NCBI RefSeq assembly: GCF_900112495.1
Contig: NZ_FOMA01000008.1
Location: 62,001-126,000, forward strand
Length of the DNA stretch: 64,000 nt
Direction: 5' to 3'
DNA from: Bacillus sp. OV322
GTDB taxonomy: Bacteria > Bacillota > Bacilli > Bacillales > DSM-1321
Shown here: piece after piece, positions 53,602 to 61,755 of the stretch
Layout of the letters: each line of letters opens with the position of its first letter
Numbering within the stretch: position 1 is the first letter of the stretch
Translations under genes and position numbers: made by a program
Notes under the pieces: generated by a model
Seen by the model: only the letters and a program-made list of their open reading frames with translations
Databases searched by the model: none
Told to the model about the DNA's origin: nothing

Positions 53602-54329
53602 TGCCCAACACCACCTTCTGAATCATTTGAAGCAATAAAGAACAGTTCTTCGACTCGTCCACTTTCAGTTTTATTAAGTAAATTTTTGACAGTATCATAT
53701 TGAATCAAGGAACCGTTATAAATGAGCGCTGCTTTATCGCACTCTGTCACTTCGTCCATAACATGAGTGGAAACAATAATGGTTGTTCCTGATTTTTTAA
53801 TTTCCTGAAACTGGTCCCATATCGTTCGACGTAACACAGGGTCGATTCCAACTGTCGGCTCATCTAAGAATAAAACTTCAGGAGAATGCAAAATGGCAGC
53901 CGCAAGCGATAGCCGCTTTTTCATACCTCCAGAAAAATTTTTCACCAATTTTTTTCGATACTCAGCTAAATTCACTAAATAAAGTACCTCATCAATACGC
54001 TTTTCTAATTGAACTTTATCTAAATGATAAAGTCCTGCAAAAAATCGTAAATTAGCTTCAGCGGATAAGTCGTCATACAAAGCATCGTTCTGTGGCATAT
54101 ACCCTATCTTTTTTAACATGTTCATATTAGGCATTTTCACGTCTTCATAATGAATGGTTCCGTTATCCGCAGCAATAGCTCCTATCATCAGGCGAATCAT
54201 CGTTGTTTTTCCAGAACCCGAAGGACCGAGCAAACAACATATTTCTCCAGTTGGAATCGTAAGGGTAATATCTTTTAAAACTGTCTTTTTTTCAAAACTT
54301 TTACTGACATTTGAGACTTGAATATCCAT
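53598..54329 (-). CDS. ABC transporter ATP-binding protein
   Basis: 243-residue ATPase. Walker A GPSGSGKTT (about residue 37), Q-loop MPQNDALYD, signature NFSGGMKKRLSLA, Walker B EVLFLDEPTVGID and H-loop VSTHVMDE are all intact, so it should power export with the adjacent permease. ATG at 54329 (MDIQVSNVSKSFE) is preferred for AGAGGAGG upstream; the longer frame to 54386 has none. A broken TetR gene lies divergently upstream, hinting that the operon was once repressed by it. Confidence 0.92.
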   Translation of the reverse strand: MDIQVSNVSKSFEKKTVLKDITLTIPTGEICCLLGPSGSGKTTMIRLMIGAIAADNGTIHYEDVKMPNMNMLKKIGYMPQNDALYDDLSAEANLRFFAGLYHLDKVQLEKRIDEVLYLVNLAEYRKKLVKNFSGGMKKRLSLAAAILHSPEVLFLDEPTVGIDPVLRRTIWDQFQEIKKSGTTIIVSTHVMDEVTECDKAALIYNGSLIQYDTVKNLLNKTESGRVEELFFIASNDSEGGVGQ

Positions 54330-54587
54330 TGGATTTTTACCTCCTCTTATTGGCGGTGATAACACTATATAATTTTTCTTATACACATTTATTTCAGTTC
54401 CTCTATATCTTTAAATAAATAAACAACACGTTGTTTGCTGTGCAATTTCATTGTAATTATAGAGAAAACCATTATCAATAATCAGAAACAAAGGATATGT
54501 CGGTTATCCAACACATTTTCTGAATGTGTTGGAAAAAATAGGAGGAATGGGAATACGGGCTGTAAATCCTGAATTTGAGATGCACTA

Positions 54588-54797
54588 GTGGAATTAATAG
54601 AAGAAAATGGTTTAGATGTACTTACGGTTAAAGACATTACTATGAGGGCAAAAATCAATCGAGGAACCTTTTATGCCCATTACCAGGACAAGTATGAATG
54701 CGAGGAAGTTTATTGTCATATGAGCATAACAGAAATTGTAAATATATACGATGAATTGTTAATGTCCTTGAGCGTATTTTGGATTGAATTAGAGTAA
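54588..54797 (+). pseudogene. TetR-family regulator, N-terminal remnant with nonsense mutation
   Basis: The frame reads MELIEENGLDVLTVKDITMR then AKINRGTFYAHYQDKY, the TetR HTH. In-frame codons just upstream (DALV) still match the family but are cut by TGA at 54576-54578, where an Arg codon is expected. After about 55 residues the frame ends without a ligand-binding domain. It is divergent from the ABC exporter operon, the usual place for its repressor. Confidence 0.8.
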
Positions 54798-55331
54798 AGA
54801 TAGCTTTTTCCATCACCACGGCTGTTGTGAGTGGTCGTTCCAAAATGGATAATTTTCTACGGATGTGTTGAATAAACAAGTGGCTGCATTGTCATTTGCA
54901 TAAAAAAAATTAACCCCGCAATATCTTTTGGCTAAAGAGAGGATAAATCCGTGGTGCAATCAACAGAATGGAAACCTCTATCGGGAGTGGCTAAAGAATG
55001 TTCAATCGGATTATCTGCATATTCGTTATTTATCCCGTTCTTGTGAGAACCACGATGGATGGAGTTGATTAATGATTTTTCCTCGTCTGTTAAAAAAGCC
55101 AGCATCAAGGAGGCTCACCGCACGCCCGGTAAAAGAGAAGATTCCTGCGTTCCAATCGATCGACCAATTTACAAAGGTTATCTTTTGAAGACTTTATCAG
55201 TGTTTTCGCTTTGTATATGTAGTTTTTTGCCGAAAAATAATTGTTCAGGGTGTGAAGGATTTATTATCAAGAGAAAAGAATTTAGGAGAGGAGTTGATTT
55301 TAGGTATATTATACCAAAAGGGGAGATTGTG
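54798..55331. other. Intergenic region with a decayed dispersed-repeat copy
   Basis: At 55108-55165, AGGAGGCTCACCGCACGCCC, then CCTGCGTTCCAATC..GACC, parallels the GAGGCTCACCGCCCGCCCC and CCTGGAGCGGAAATCAACC parts of the dispersed repeat. Otherwise no gene is recognised; frames from 55059 are not real extensions of the next gene. Confidence 0.45.
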
Positions 55332-56063
55332 ATGAACGGGAAAAAGAAAGCAGCCAGCTTGGCTCTGGCCGGTGTTTTGTGTATTGGGCTGCCTTTTAGC
55401 GCCATGGCAAAACCAGTACAGAAAGACCTTCCTCAGCACGTGCAGTATGTTGCTTTAGGGGACTCTTTGGCGGCAGGGCAGACACCCAATGGCTATATTG
55501 ACTACAGCTATGCGGATTATCTTGCAGGAGACTTTTCTGCGAATAAGTACAAATATAAGCTCGATGATTTCGATAACTTTGGTGTGCCCGGCTATACATC
55601 TGCACAGGTCAAAACGGACCTTCTAAAAAGCGGGAAGATAAGAAAAGAAGTAAAAGAAGCCACACACATCACCCTGGATATAGGAGCGAATGACCTTCTC
55701 GGCAAGCTTAATGACCCAGCGCATGTATCGGAAGCCATTTCTGCCGTAAGCTCAAATCTGCAGACAATCCTTTCCACTATCCACAAGCTTAACCCGCATG
55801 TGAAAGTGTATGTAATGGGCTATTATAATCCATATCCATATATGCCAAAAGATCAGCAGGCAGCATTAATGCCGCTTTTGAAAGCGCTTAACGCGCAAAT
55901 CCAGACAGTTACTATGCAATATAAGGGTACCTATGTAGCGACAGAATCGCTGATTGCTAAAAAATACAAAGAATATATTACAAATAAGCAAAATATCCAT
56001 TTATCACTAAGCGGCTACAAAGCGATTGCGGGTGAGTTCTGGAAAGCGATGATGAAGAAGTAA
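55332..56063 (+). CDS. Secreted SGNH/GDSL-type hydrolase
   Basis: 243 residues. Signal peptide residues 1-26 (ASLALAGVLCIGLPFSAMA, AxA cleavage) target it outside the cell. The SGNH blocks are V-A-L-G-D-S-L-A-A-G with Ser45 (block I), FGVPGYTS (block II, Gly) and LDIGANDL (block III, Asn). Block V has His223 in NIHLSLSGY, but the usual Asp three residues before it is Gln220. Family members are lipases/esterases. ATG 55332 is supported by GGGGAGATT and the signal peptide; the long upstream frame is rejected. Confidence 0.88.
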   Translation: MNGKKKAASLALAGVLCIGLPFSAMAKPVQKDLPQHVQYVALGDSLAAGQTPNGYIDYSYADYLAGDFSANKYKYKLDDFDNFGVPGYTSAQVKTDLLKSGKIRKEVKEATHITLDIGANDLLGKLNDPAHVSEAISAVSSNLQTILSTIHKLNPHVKVYVMGYYNPYPYMPKDQQAALMPLLKALNAQIQTVTMQYKGTYVATESLIAKKYKEYITNKQNIHLSLSGYKAIAGEFWKAMMKK

Positions 56064-56160
56064 TAAAGCTAAAACATCTGATACTAAAAAATAACGGGTT
56101 CAGTTTTAAAGTACAAGTGCTTTTCACGCGATAAATCGCAGTTGAACGGCAGTTAGCAAC

Positions 56161-56200
56161 AAAAAAAGCTCGGAGCTATTATGCTTCGAGCCTATTTTAT
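56161..56200 (+). terminator. Terminator after SGNH hydrolase
   Basis: GCTCGGAGC / GCTTCGAGC stem flanked by A and T runs. Confidence 0.8.
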
Positions 56201-56283
56201 ATACTTTGTTGAGGCTCAGTACCCATAGCTTAAGAAATCGTTTCACAAACTACAGAGAATTTTGGAATTACTCAAGTCTTATT

Positions 56284-57063
56284 TTACACTTTTTCACATA
56301 CATAAATTAATTCATAACTATCGTTTGATATAGGCGTTTCCTTCCAATCTTTAAATATGTTCACTATCTTCAAGCCGTTAAATAATAAGATTCTTTCCAT
56401 CTCTTTTGGGAAGACGTAGCGTAATCTTATATTAGTTCTTTTTTCATCTATAATTTTACCTTCATTGTTTAGATATTTTCTTATGGTTGCATAGTTTTGA
56501 ATTTGCCTCAACGAATCATATCTACTAATGGTAAACACATCCACCTTATTTGTAGTATCTTCATCTATATATGACTTCCAATATTCTTCAGTATCAGGCT
56601 GGAATAACTCTTCAGGACTAGGGAATCTTGTATTAAAAATAAAGACGCCACCATGTTCTAAGTGTTTATTTACAGATGAGAATAGCCCATCCTGTTCCTC
56701 ATTCGTAAGAAAGTGCTGAAACGAATTTCCTACAGAAAATATAAGATTACTCTTTACATTTAAGTTAAATTTAGTACAATCCTGTTCAACCCATTCAATT
56801 TGCAATTCAGGTTCTGGTGACTTCTTTTTGGCCTCACGCAACATTCCTTTATGGATATCAACTCCTATGAGCTTATAACCTAATCTCGCTAAAGGAATGG
56901 TTGCTCGGCCTGTTCCACAGGCTAAATCAATTATTGGTAAGCCCTCGCTTTTTGAGGCCCATTTAATTAAAAAAGAAAGATCCTCAACATACTTATCATT
57001 TTCCCTATCATATAAAATAGGATCATCGTACTCTTCCGAATTTGTTTTTACCTTTTCCATCAT
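56284..57063 (-). CDS. Class I SAM-dependent methyltransferase
   Basis: 259 residues. Motif I is PIIDLACGTGRATIPLARLG (about residues 43-62), the strand-2 acid lies in LIGVDIHKGML, motif II region is DCTKFNL and motif III LEHGGVFIFNTRFP. The small C-terminal beta part (RYVFPKEMERIL) fits small-molecule methyltransferases. Substrate unknown. The start can be 57063 or 57060; the second is better spaced from AAAGGAG. AT-rich relative to its neighbours. Confidence 0.88.
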   Translation of the reverse strand: MMEKVKTNSEEYDDPILYDRENDKYVEDLSFLIKWASKSEGLPIIDLACGTGRATIPLARLGYKLIGVDIHKGMLREAKKKSPEPELQIEWVEQDCTKFNLNVKSNLIFSVGNSFQHFLTNEEQDGLFSSVNKHLEHGGVFIFNTRFPSPEELFQPDTEEYWKSYIDEDTTNKVDVFTISRYDSLRQIQNYATIRKYLNNEGKIIDEKRTNIRLRYVFPKEMERILLFNGLKIVNIFKDWKETPISNDSYELIYVCEKV

Positions 57064-57456
57064 TTACTCCTTTAAAAAGTCTTTTCCTCAACTTTATACC
57101 GTAAACAGTAAATCCTTCTTATACATTACTGCTCTGTTATTTGAATAAGCCTTCCTATCATTTTAACATAAATATCCAGAAATTTTCTTGATCATTTATA
57201 AACACCAAATCACATAGCAAATAGCATGCTGACAATCACTTTTGTCACCTTACTGAAAGGAGTCAAAATTCGTGTGCTAAAACCCCCTAAATGAACTACC
57301 AAAAAAAAGCAATCAAATTCAGTTACGAATTGAACTGCTAATTTGTATGCGAATTTTATTTTTATGTTCGAAAACCGAACCCGTTACTAAAAAAATCAGG
57401 TGTTTTTATTTTGTATTTCAGCTAGAATAGCAGAATCAGACGAAAGCAGGTTGAAC
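57064..57456. other. Intergenic region, AT-rich, with a repeated GGGTTCGGTTTT-like motif
   Basis: On the minus strand near 57385, AACGGGTTCGGTTTT begins a stretch that resembles sequences at 52350 and 56094 (AACGGGTTCAGTTTT). No gene is recognised. It carries the promoter regions of the two flanking divergent genes. Confidence 0.35.
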
Positions 57457-58146
57457 ATGAGAATTAATAAGTATATAAGTGAGACAGGGTATTGCTCCAG
57501 GAGGGAAACGGACCGGCTGATTATGGCTGGGAGAATCACGGTAAATGGGCTGGTTTGCATGAAGGATACACTAGTTGAATATAATGATGATATTTTAATT
57601 GACGGAAAGCCTATCCCTTGTAAAAAGGAGCATGTGTATCTGATGCTGAATAAGCCTGCAGGCATTACCTGTACGGCAGCGAAGCATGTGGAAGGAAATA
57701 TTATAGACTTTATTCATTTCCCTGAAAGGATTTTTCCGGTCGGCAGGCTGGATAAGGATTCCGTTGGATTAATTTTATTGACGAATGACGGAGATATTGT
57801 CAATAAAATCATGCATTCAGAGAATATGCATGAAAAAGAATATATTGTCACAGTGGATCGTCCCATCACAAATGCTTTCATTGAAAAGATGTCTGATGGG
57901 GTAGAGATATTGGACACGGTGACAAAGCGTTGTGACGTACAAAAGGTCAATGAATTTATGTTCAGAATCATTCTGACACAAGGGCTTAACCGGCAAATAA
58001 GGAGGATGTGCAAAGAACTCGGATATAAAGTGGAGAAGCTGGAAAGAGTAAGAATCATGAATATCCTTTTAAATGAACTGGAACGGGGACAGTGGAGAAA
58101 TCTCACAGAAGAAGAACTGACGCTTCTATTCCTGCAGTTATCATAA
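57457..58146 (+). CDS. rluF: Pseudouridine synthase, RsuA/RluF family
   Basis: 229-residue enzyme converting a specific uridine of rRNA to pseudouridine. Residues 1-48 are an S4 RNA-binding domain (MRINKYISETGYCSRRETDR). The catalytic motif FPVGRLDKDSVGLILLTNDG holds Asp99. QGLNRQIRRMCKELGYKVEK is the RsuA/RluB/E/F signature. It resembles RluF, which acts on 23S rRNA (E. coli U2604), but RsuA-like specificity cannot be excluded. ATG 57457 has AGCAGG upstream. Confidence 0.88.
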   Translation: MRINKYISETGYCSRRETDRLIMAGRITVNGLVCMKDTLVEYNDDILIDGKPIPCKKEHVYLMLNKPAGITCTAAKHVEGNIIDFIHFPERIFPVGRLDKDSVGLILLTNDGDIVNKIMHSENMHEKEYIVTVDRPITNAFIEKMSDGVEILDTVTKRCDVQKVNEFMFRIILTQGLNRQIRRMCKELGYKVEKLERVRIMNILLNELERGQWRNLTEEELTLLFLQLS

Positions 58147-58341
58147 TAATCCAAGGTTTCGCTTAGGACAGTATAGCGGGATCTTTTTTTATGTTCAATT
58201 TTGAACCGGTTATTTTAGGGTGCTTATCACAGGCCATATTAAGTATTTGTCCATTGCCAAAGCTGCGGTTGTTTTGTTGACTTGAGGGGCAATTATTCAT
58301 ATAATCAGAAAAAGTAACATTTTCATGTGAGGAGATATAAC

Positions 58342-58746
58342 ATGGATGTATATGATGATTATTACCAGAATATTGCTTTTACAGTTCCTTATGAAGAAAT
58401 GATTAAAATATTTAAAAATCTTAGAGATAAACGAAATCACGAGATTGACAGGATTAAAGAAAAGATTAAAAAATATGAACAGAAAAAAAGAGCGGAGGAA
58501 GCTTGGTATCAGTCATTGTCTTCAGTGAGAAAGTTTTTTGCGGGCCGCCCTCCCGCACATCATCAGGCCGTCGAATATCTTGTTCATGTAAAAGAACGAT
58601 TTGCAGCGATTGAGCAATTAAAAAAGCAGATAAATAACTTGGATGAAATGACTGCGATGCTTAAAGAAGAACCTGAAAAAGAAAGGATTGTTCTGCCGCA
58701 TTCCTTAATAGAAGAAATCAGGGAATGGAGGGACAATGAAAAATGA
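58342..58746 (+). CDS. Coiled-coil protein of unknown function, coupled to amt
   Basis: 134-residue soluble, highly charged helical protein. Two predicted coiled-coil stretches (about residues 22-50, DKRNHEIDRIKEKIKKYEQ, and about 85-115, FAAIEQLKKQINNLDEM) flank a basic aromatic patch WYQSLSSVRKFFAGRPP. ATG 58342 follows GAGGAGAT. Its stop overlaps the ammonium-transporter start (ATGA), so the two should be made in fixed ratio. It is not a PII/GlnK protein, the usual Amt partner; a role in controlling or assembling the transporter is inference. Confidence 0.75.
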   Translation: MDVYDDYYQNIAFTVPYEEMIKIFKNLRDKRNHEIDRIKEKIKKYEQKKRAEEAWYQSLSSVRKFFAGRPPAHHQAVEYLVHVKERFAAIEQLKKQINNLDEMTAMLKEEPEKERIVLPHSLIEEIREWRDNEK

Positions 58747-60011
58747 CGATACATGAAATAAATGCAGGCCTTGATACCATCTGGGTTGTTCTTACCGCAG
58801 CTATGATTTTGCTGATGGAAGGCGGATTTGCCTTGCTGGAGGCGGGATTTGTGCGTTCGAAAAATAGCGTTAATATCATAATGAAGGTATTCGCGGATAT
58901 TACAATAGGCACGCTTTGTTATTATCTGGCTGGATTTGGCTTAATGTGGGGTGCTGATTATCTGGGGATATCAGGGAAAAATGGCTTTCTGTTAAACGGT
59001 GATCTTTCCCATCTGAAACTCTCAATATCGAATGACACCTTTTGGCTGTTTCAAGCAGCCTTTGTCATTGCGGTTGTCTCCATTGTTTCAGGCGCAGTAG
59101 CTGAACGAATAAATTTCCGTGCATATTTGTTATATGTTGTGCTGATGACAGCTTTTATCTATCCTATTGCCGGACACTGGGTATGGGGAGGCGGGTGGCT
59201 TGGCAAATTGGGGATGCAGGATTTTGCGGGGTCTGCTGTGATTCATGCTCTGGGAGGGTTCTCTGCGTTGGCTGCCGCTAAGCTTATCGGGCCGAGAGCC
59301 GGAAAGTTTACCTTAGGCGCTGCAAGCTCCGTTGCCTTGCCGAGCAATCTTCCCTTGGCTTCTGTGGGGGCATTTTTACTTTGGTTTGGCTGGTTTGGTT
59401 TCAATGCCGGCAGCACGCTGCAGGCAACTGATGGCCGGATTGGGCATATTGCTATTGTGACCATGCTGTCCGCTGCATCAGGCGGGGCTGCTTGCCTGAT
59501 TTATACATTATTTATTTACGGGCGTTCAGATGCACCGGCTGTAATTAATGGCTCCCTGGCAGGACTTGTCGCTATTACGGCAGGCTGCGCCTATGTCAGT
59601 GACGGTGCCGCGATTTTTATCGGTGCCTCAGCAGGTATGGTTATGCTTGCCGCAACAAGCTGGCTGGAAGCGAAACAAATTGATGATCCGGTTGGTGCCT
59701 TTCCTGTCCATGCCGCATCAGGAATATGGGGCACGATAGCGGTAGGGCTTTTCTCTGGAGATGGCGGCCTTTTTACAGGAGGCGGATGGAAACTGCTTGC
59801 GGTACAGCTTCTCGGATTGGCTGTTTTATGTGCATGGGGCTTTTTATTAACCTGGTTTGGTTTAAAGCTGATAAAAATCTGGGTTCCGATCCGTTCAACA
59901 GAGGAAGAAGAGGAAATTGGCCTTGACATCAGCTACCATGGAATCATGGCGACTCATGATTCAGCCGATTTTATTATAGCGGAAAATAGGTTTCCTGATA
60001 ATAAAGACTAA
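58743..60011 (+). CDS. amt: Ammonium transporter (Amt/MEP/Rh family)
   Basis: 422-residue trimeric-type ammonium channel with 11 membrane helices. Pore twin histidines are His168 (SAVIHALGG) and His323 (FPVHAASGIWG). GGFALLEAGFVRSKN (about 27-41) is the family signature, and WFGWFGFNAGS the helix-5/6 hallmark. The C-terminal cytosolic tail (about 390-422) is acidic and ends DNKD. No glnK follows; instead the gene is coupled to the upstream coiled-coil gene. Probable nitrogen-limited expression, though no GlnR or TnrA box was recognised. Confidence 0.93.
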   Translation: MTIHEINAGLDTIWVVLTAAMILLMEGGFALLEAGFVRSKNSVNIIMKVFADITIGTLCYYLAGFGLMWGADYLGISGKNGFLLNGDLSHLKLSISNDTFWLFQAAFVIAVVSIVSGAVAERINFRAYLLYVVLMTAFIYPIAGHWVWGGGWLGKLGMQDFAGSAVIHALGGFSALAAAKLIGPRAGKFTLGAASSVALPSNLPLASVGAFLLWFGWFGFNAGSTLQATDGRIGHIAIVTMLSAASGGAACLIYTLFIYGRSDAPAVINGSLAGLVAITAGCAYVSDGAAIFIGASAGMVMLAATSWLEAKQIDDPVGAFPVHAASGIWGTIAVGLFSGDGGLFTGGGWKLLAVQLLGLAVLCAWGFLLTWFGLKLIKIWVPIRSTEEEEEIGLDISYHGIMATHDSADFIIAENRFPDNKD

Positions 60012-60041
60012 AAAGGAGATGCAGCGCTGCATCTCCTTTTT
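60010..60041. terminator. Perfect 32-base palindromic terminator, bidirectional
   Basis: AAAAAGGAGATGCAGC directly followed by GCTGCATCTCCTTTTT. It lies between amt and the convergent permease gene and overlaps the amt stop. Confidence 0.9.
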
Positions 60042-60139
60042 CCTGGTTTTGCCGGATTTTTTGTCTTCGTGAAATCCTCTCTAGTGGTTAAAAAACCTCC
60101 GCCTGTCCGTCTTGCAGTAAAATAAGTCCCGTTTAAAAT

Positions 60140-61531
60140 CTACATATCCTTCAAAACTTCAGGAACTACTTTATATCCTTTTGATTTAACTGCACCGACA
60201 ATAATCCCTATCAATAGCCAGCTGAAACCGGCGAGGAAGGTCATCTTATCGAATCCCGACCATACGTAAGCGATAATCGCAAATCCAACAAGAGGAAGCA
60301 CCAGGTATTTAATGGACTCTTTAAAGCTGCGAAATTTCTTTTTGATATAAAAATATACAAACACCGTAATATTGAGCAGCATAAAGGATGTTAATGCTCC
60401 GAAGTTTACAAACTTGATAATGGTTTCAATCGATAAAAAATTGGCAGCAATGACAGACAAACCTCCGACAAAAAGAGTGGCGTTGAACGGCGTTTTATAT
60501 TTCGGGTGGATTTTCCCGAGAAAGCTTGAACCAGGCAGAAGCTTATCACGGCTCATGGAATACAAAATCCTTGAAATGGCTGACTGTGCGGCTAGTGCAT
60601 TTGCGATGCCGGATGCCAGAACATTTACAATGATCAGCATGTAATAAAGAAAGCTTCCGCCAGCTTCCCTGGCAATATCGAAGAACCCCATATCCGGATC
60701 AAGATTTTTGTATGCTGGATGAATAAGGGCCGCCATGTAGGTTTCTGCCATGAAAATCAGTCCTAGTATGATCAGTGCAGCCACTGTTGCCTTTCCGACC
60801 GTCCGGGTTGGATTTTTTGTTTCCTCAGACAGCGTGCTGATGCCGTCAAAGCCGAGAAAACTTAATACAGCAATAGATGTTGCTGTTGCAATAAAACCGA
60901 GATTTAGGTGCTCGGATTGAAATAAAGGGGCTATAGCGAATCCGCCCGCACCCATTCCGTCAGCGAAAACAAACTTTAACGCATAGCCAATGAAAATTAA
61001 CAAAGCAATCAATTCAATCCCTAAAAGAATAAAATTGGCCCGGGCAGCCATTTGGATGCCTACTGCATTCACGATGGTATTAATGGCGATAAAGGCAAGC
61101 ACCAAGACAAATGCAGGGATTGACGGGGCTAGAGTATGAAGCCATAGACCGGAGAATGCATATAACAGGGCAGGAGCCAAAATATAATCCACCAGTATCA
61201 TCCAGCCTGATAAAAACCCGATATGAGGATTCAGTCCCCTCTGGACATATGAATAAACAGAACCCGCAACAGGGAATTCGCGGCTCATTCTGCTATAGCT
61301 GAGTGCCGTAAATACCATTGCGATGATGCCGACCAGGTAGACAAGCGGGACCATCCCAAAGCTTTCTTTAGAAACGATGCCATATACACTCATTGGGGCA
61401 ATAGGGACCATAAAGATCATTCCATAAATGAGCAAATCCTTAAAGGTTAACACCCGGTTTAATTCCTGTTTATAGCCTTTTGAAGGAGGCTGCCCTGCGG
61501 CAGTTCCGGTTGTTTTCTGTGCTTGTGCCAT
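60140..61531 (-). CDS. APC-family amino acid permease
   Basis: 463-residue permease with 12 hydrophobic segments. Helix 1 carries the unwound-region pattern FMVPIAPMSVYGIVS, the helix 2-3 region YSRMSREFPVAGSVYSYVQR is the APC signature, and FLGFDGISTLSEETKNPTRT marks helix 6-loop. Such carriers take up amino acids, ureides or amines. ATG 61531 follows TTGGAGGAAAT; the extension to 61597 is not supported. It is divergent from an amidase gene, and the two may act on one nitrogen source (inference). Confidence 0.9.
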   Translation of the reverse strand: MAQAQKTTGTAAGQPPSKGYKQELNRVLTFKDLLIYGMIFMVPIAPMSVYGIVSKESFGMVPLVYLVGIIAMVFTALSYSRMSREFPVAGSVYSYVQRGLNPHIGFLSGWMILVDYILAPALLYAFSGLWLHTLAPSIPAFVLVLAFIAINTIVNAVGIQMAARANFILLGIELIALLIFIGYALKFVFADGMGAGGFAIAPLFQSEHLNLGFIATATSIAVLSFLGFDGISTLSEETKNPTRTVGKATVAALIILGLIFMAETYMAALIHPAYKNLDPDMGFFDIAREAGGSFLYYMLIIVNVLASGIANALAAQSAISRILYSMSRDKLLPGSSFLGKIHPKYKTPFNATLFVGGLSVIAANFLSIETIIKFVNFGALTSFMLLNITVFVYFYIKKKFRSFKESIKYLVLPLVGFAIIAYVWSGFDKMTFLAGFSWLLIGIIVGAVKSKGYKVVPEVLKDM

Positions 61532-61666
61532 CTTATTTCCTCCAATTCTATCGATATTTGAATTTTCTGTCATGTTTTGTGAGACTGTTGCTTTCAAGTA
61601 TTATTGCAGTACTCTTTTACGATGTTAATAGTTTAGTTCGCTGAAGGTTTGGTGTCAATATATTAG

Positions 61667-61701
61667 TTAGTTTAATTTAGATAATTCTAATTAGTTTAAT
61701 T
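61667..61701. promoter_or_regulatory. Repeated motifs between permease and amidase genes
   Basis: TTAGTTTAATT occurs at 61667-61677 and 61691-61701, on both sides of the inverted repeat TTAGA-TAAT-TCTAA (61677-61690). The symmetry suggests a regulator site controlling one or both divergent genes. Confidence 0.5.
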
Positions 61702-61755
61702 ATTTAGTGTGAATACGTATAATAATAGAAAAATCGTAAAAGGGGTTATTCTGAA

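Noticed and set aside
55059..55331. N-terminal extension of the SGNH hydrolase frame
   Set aside because: The extension would bury the signal peptide at residue 92 and crosses a decayed repeat; the ATG at 55332 has its own ribosome site.
61532..61755. Riboswitch or T-box leader upstream of the permease or amidase
   Set aside because: No conserved T-box or known aptamer core was seen; only short AT-rich repeats.
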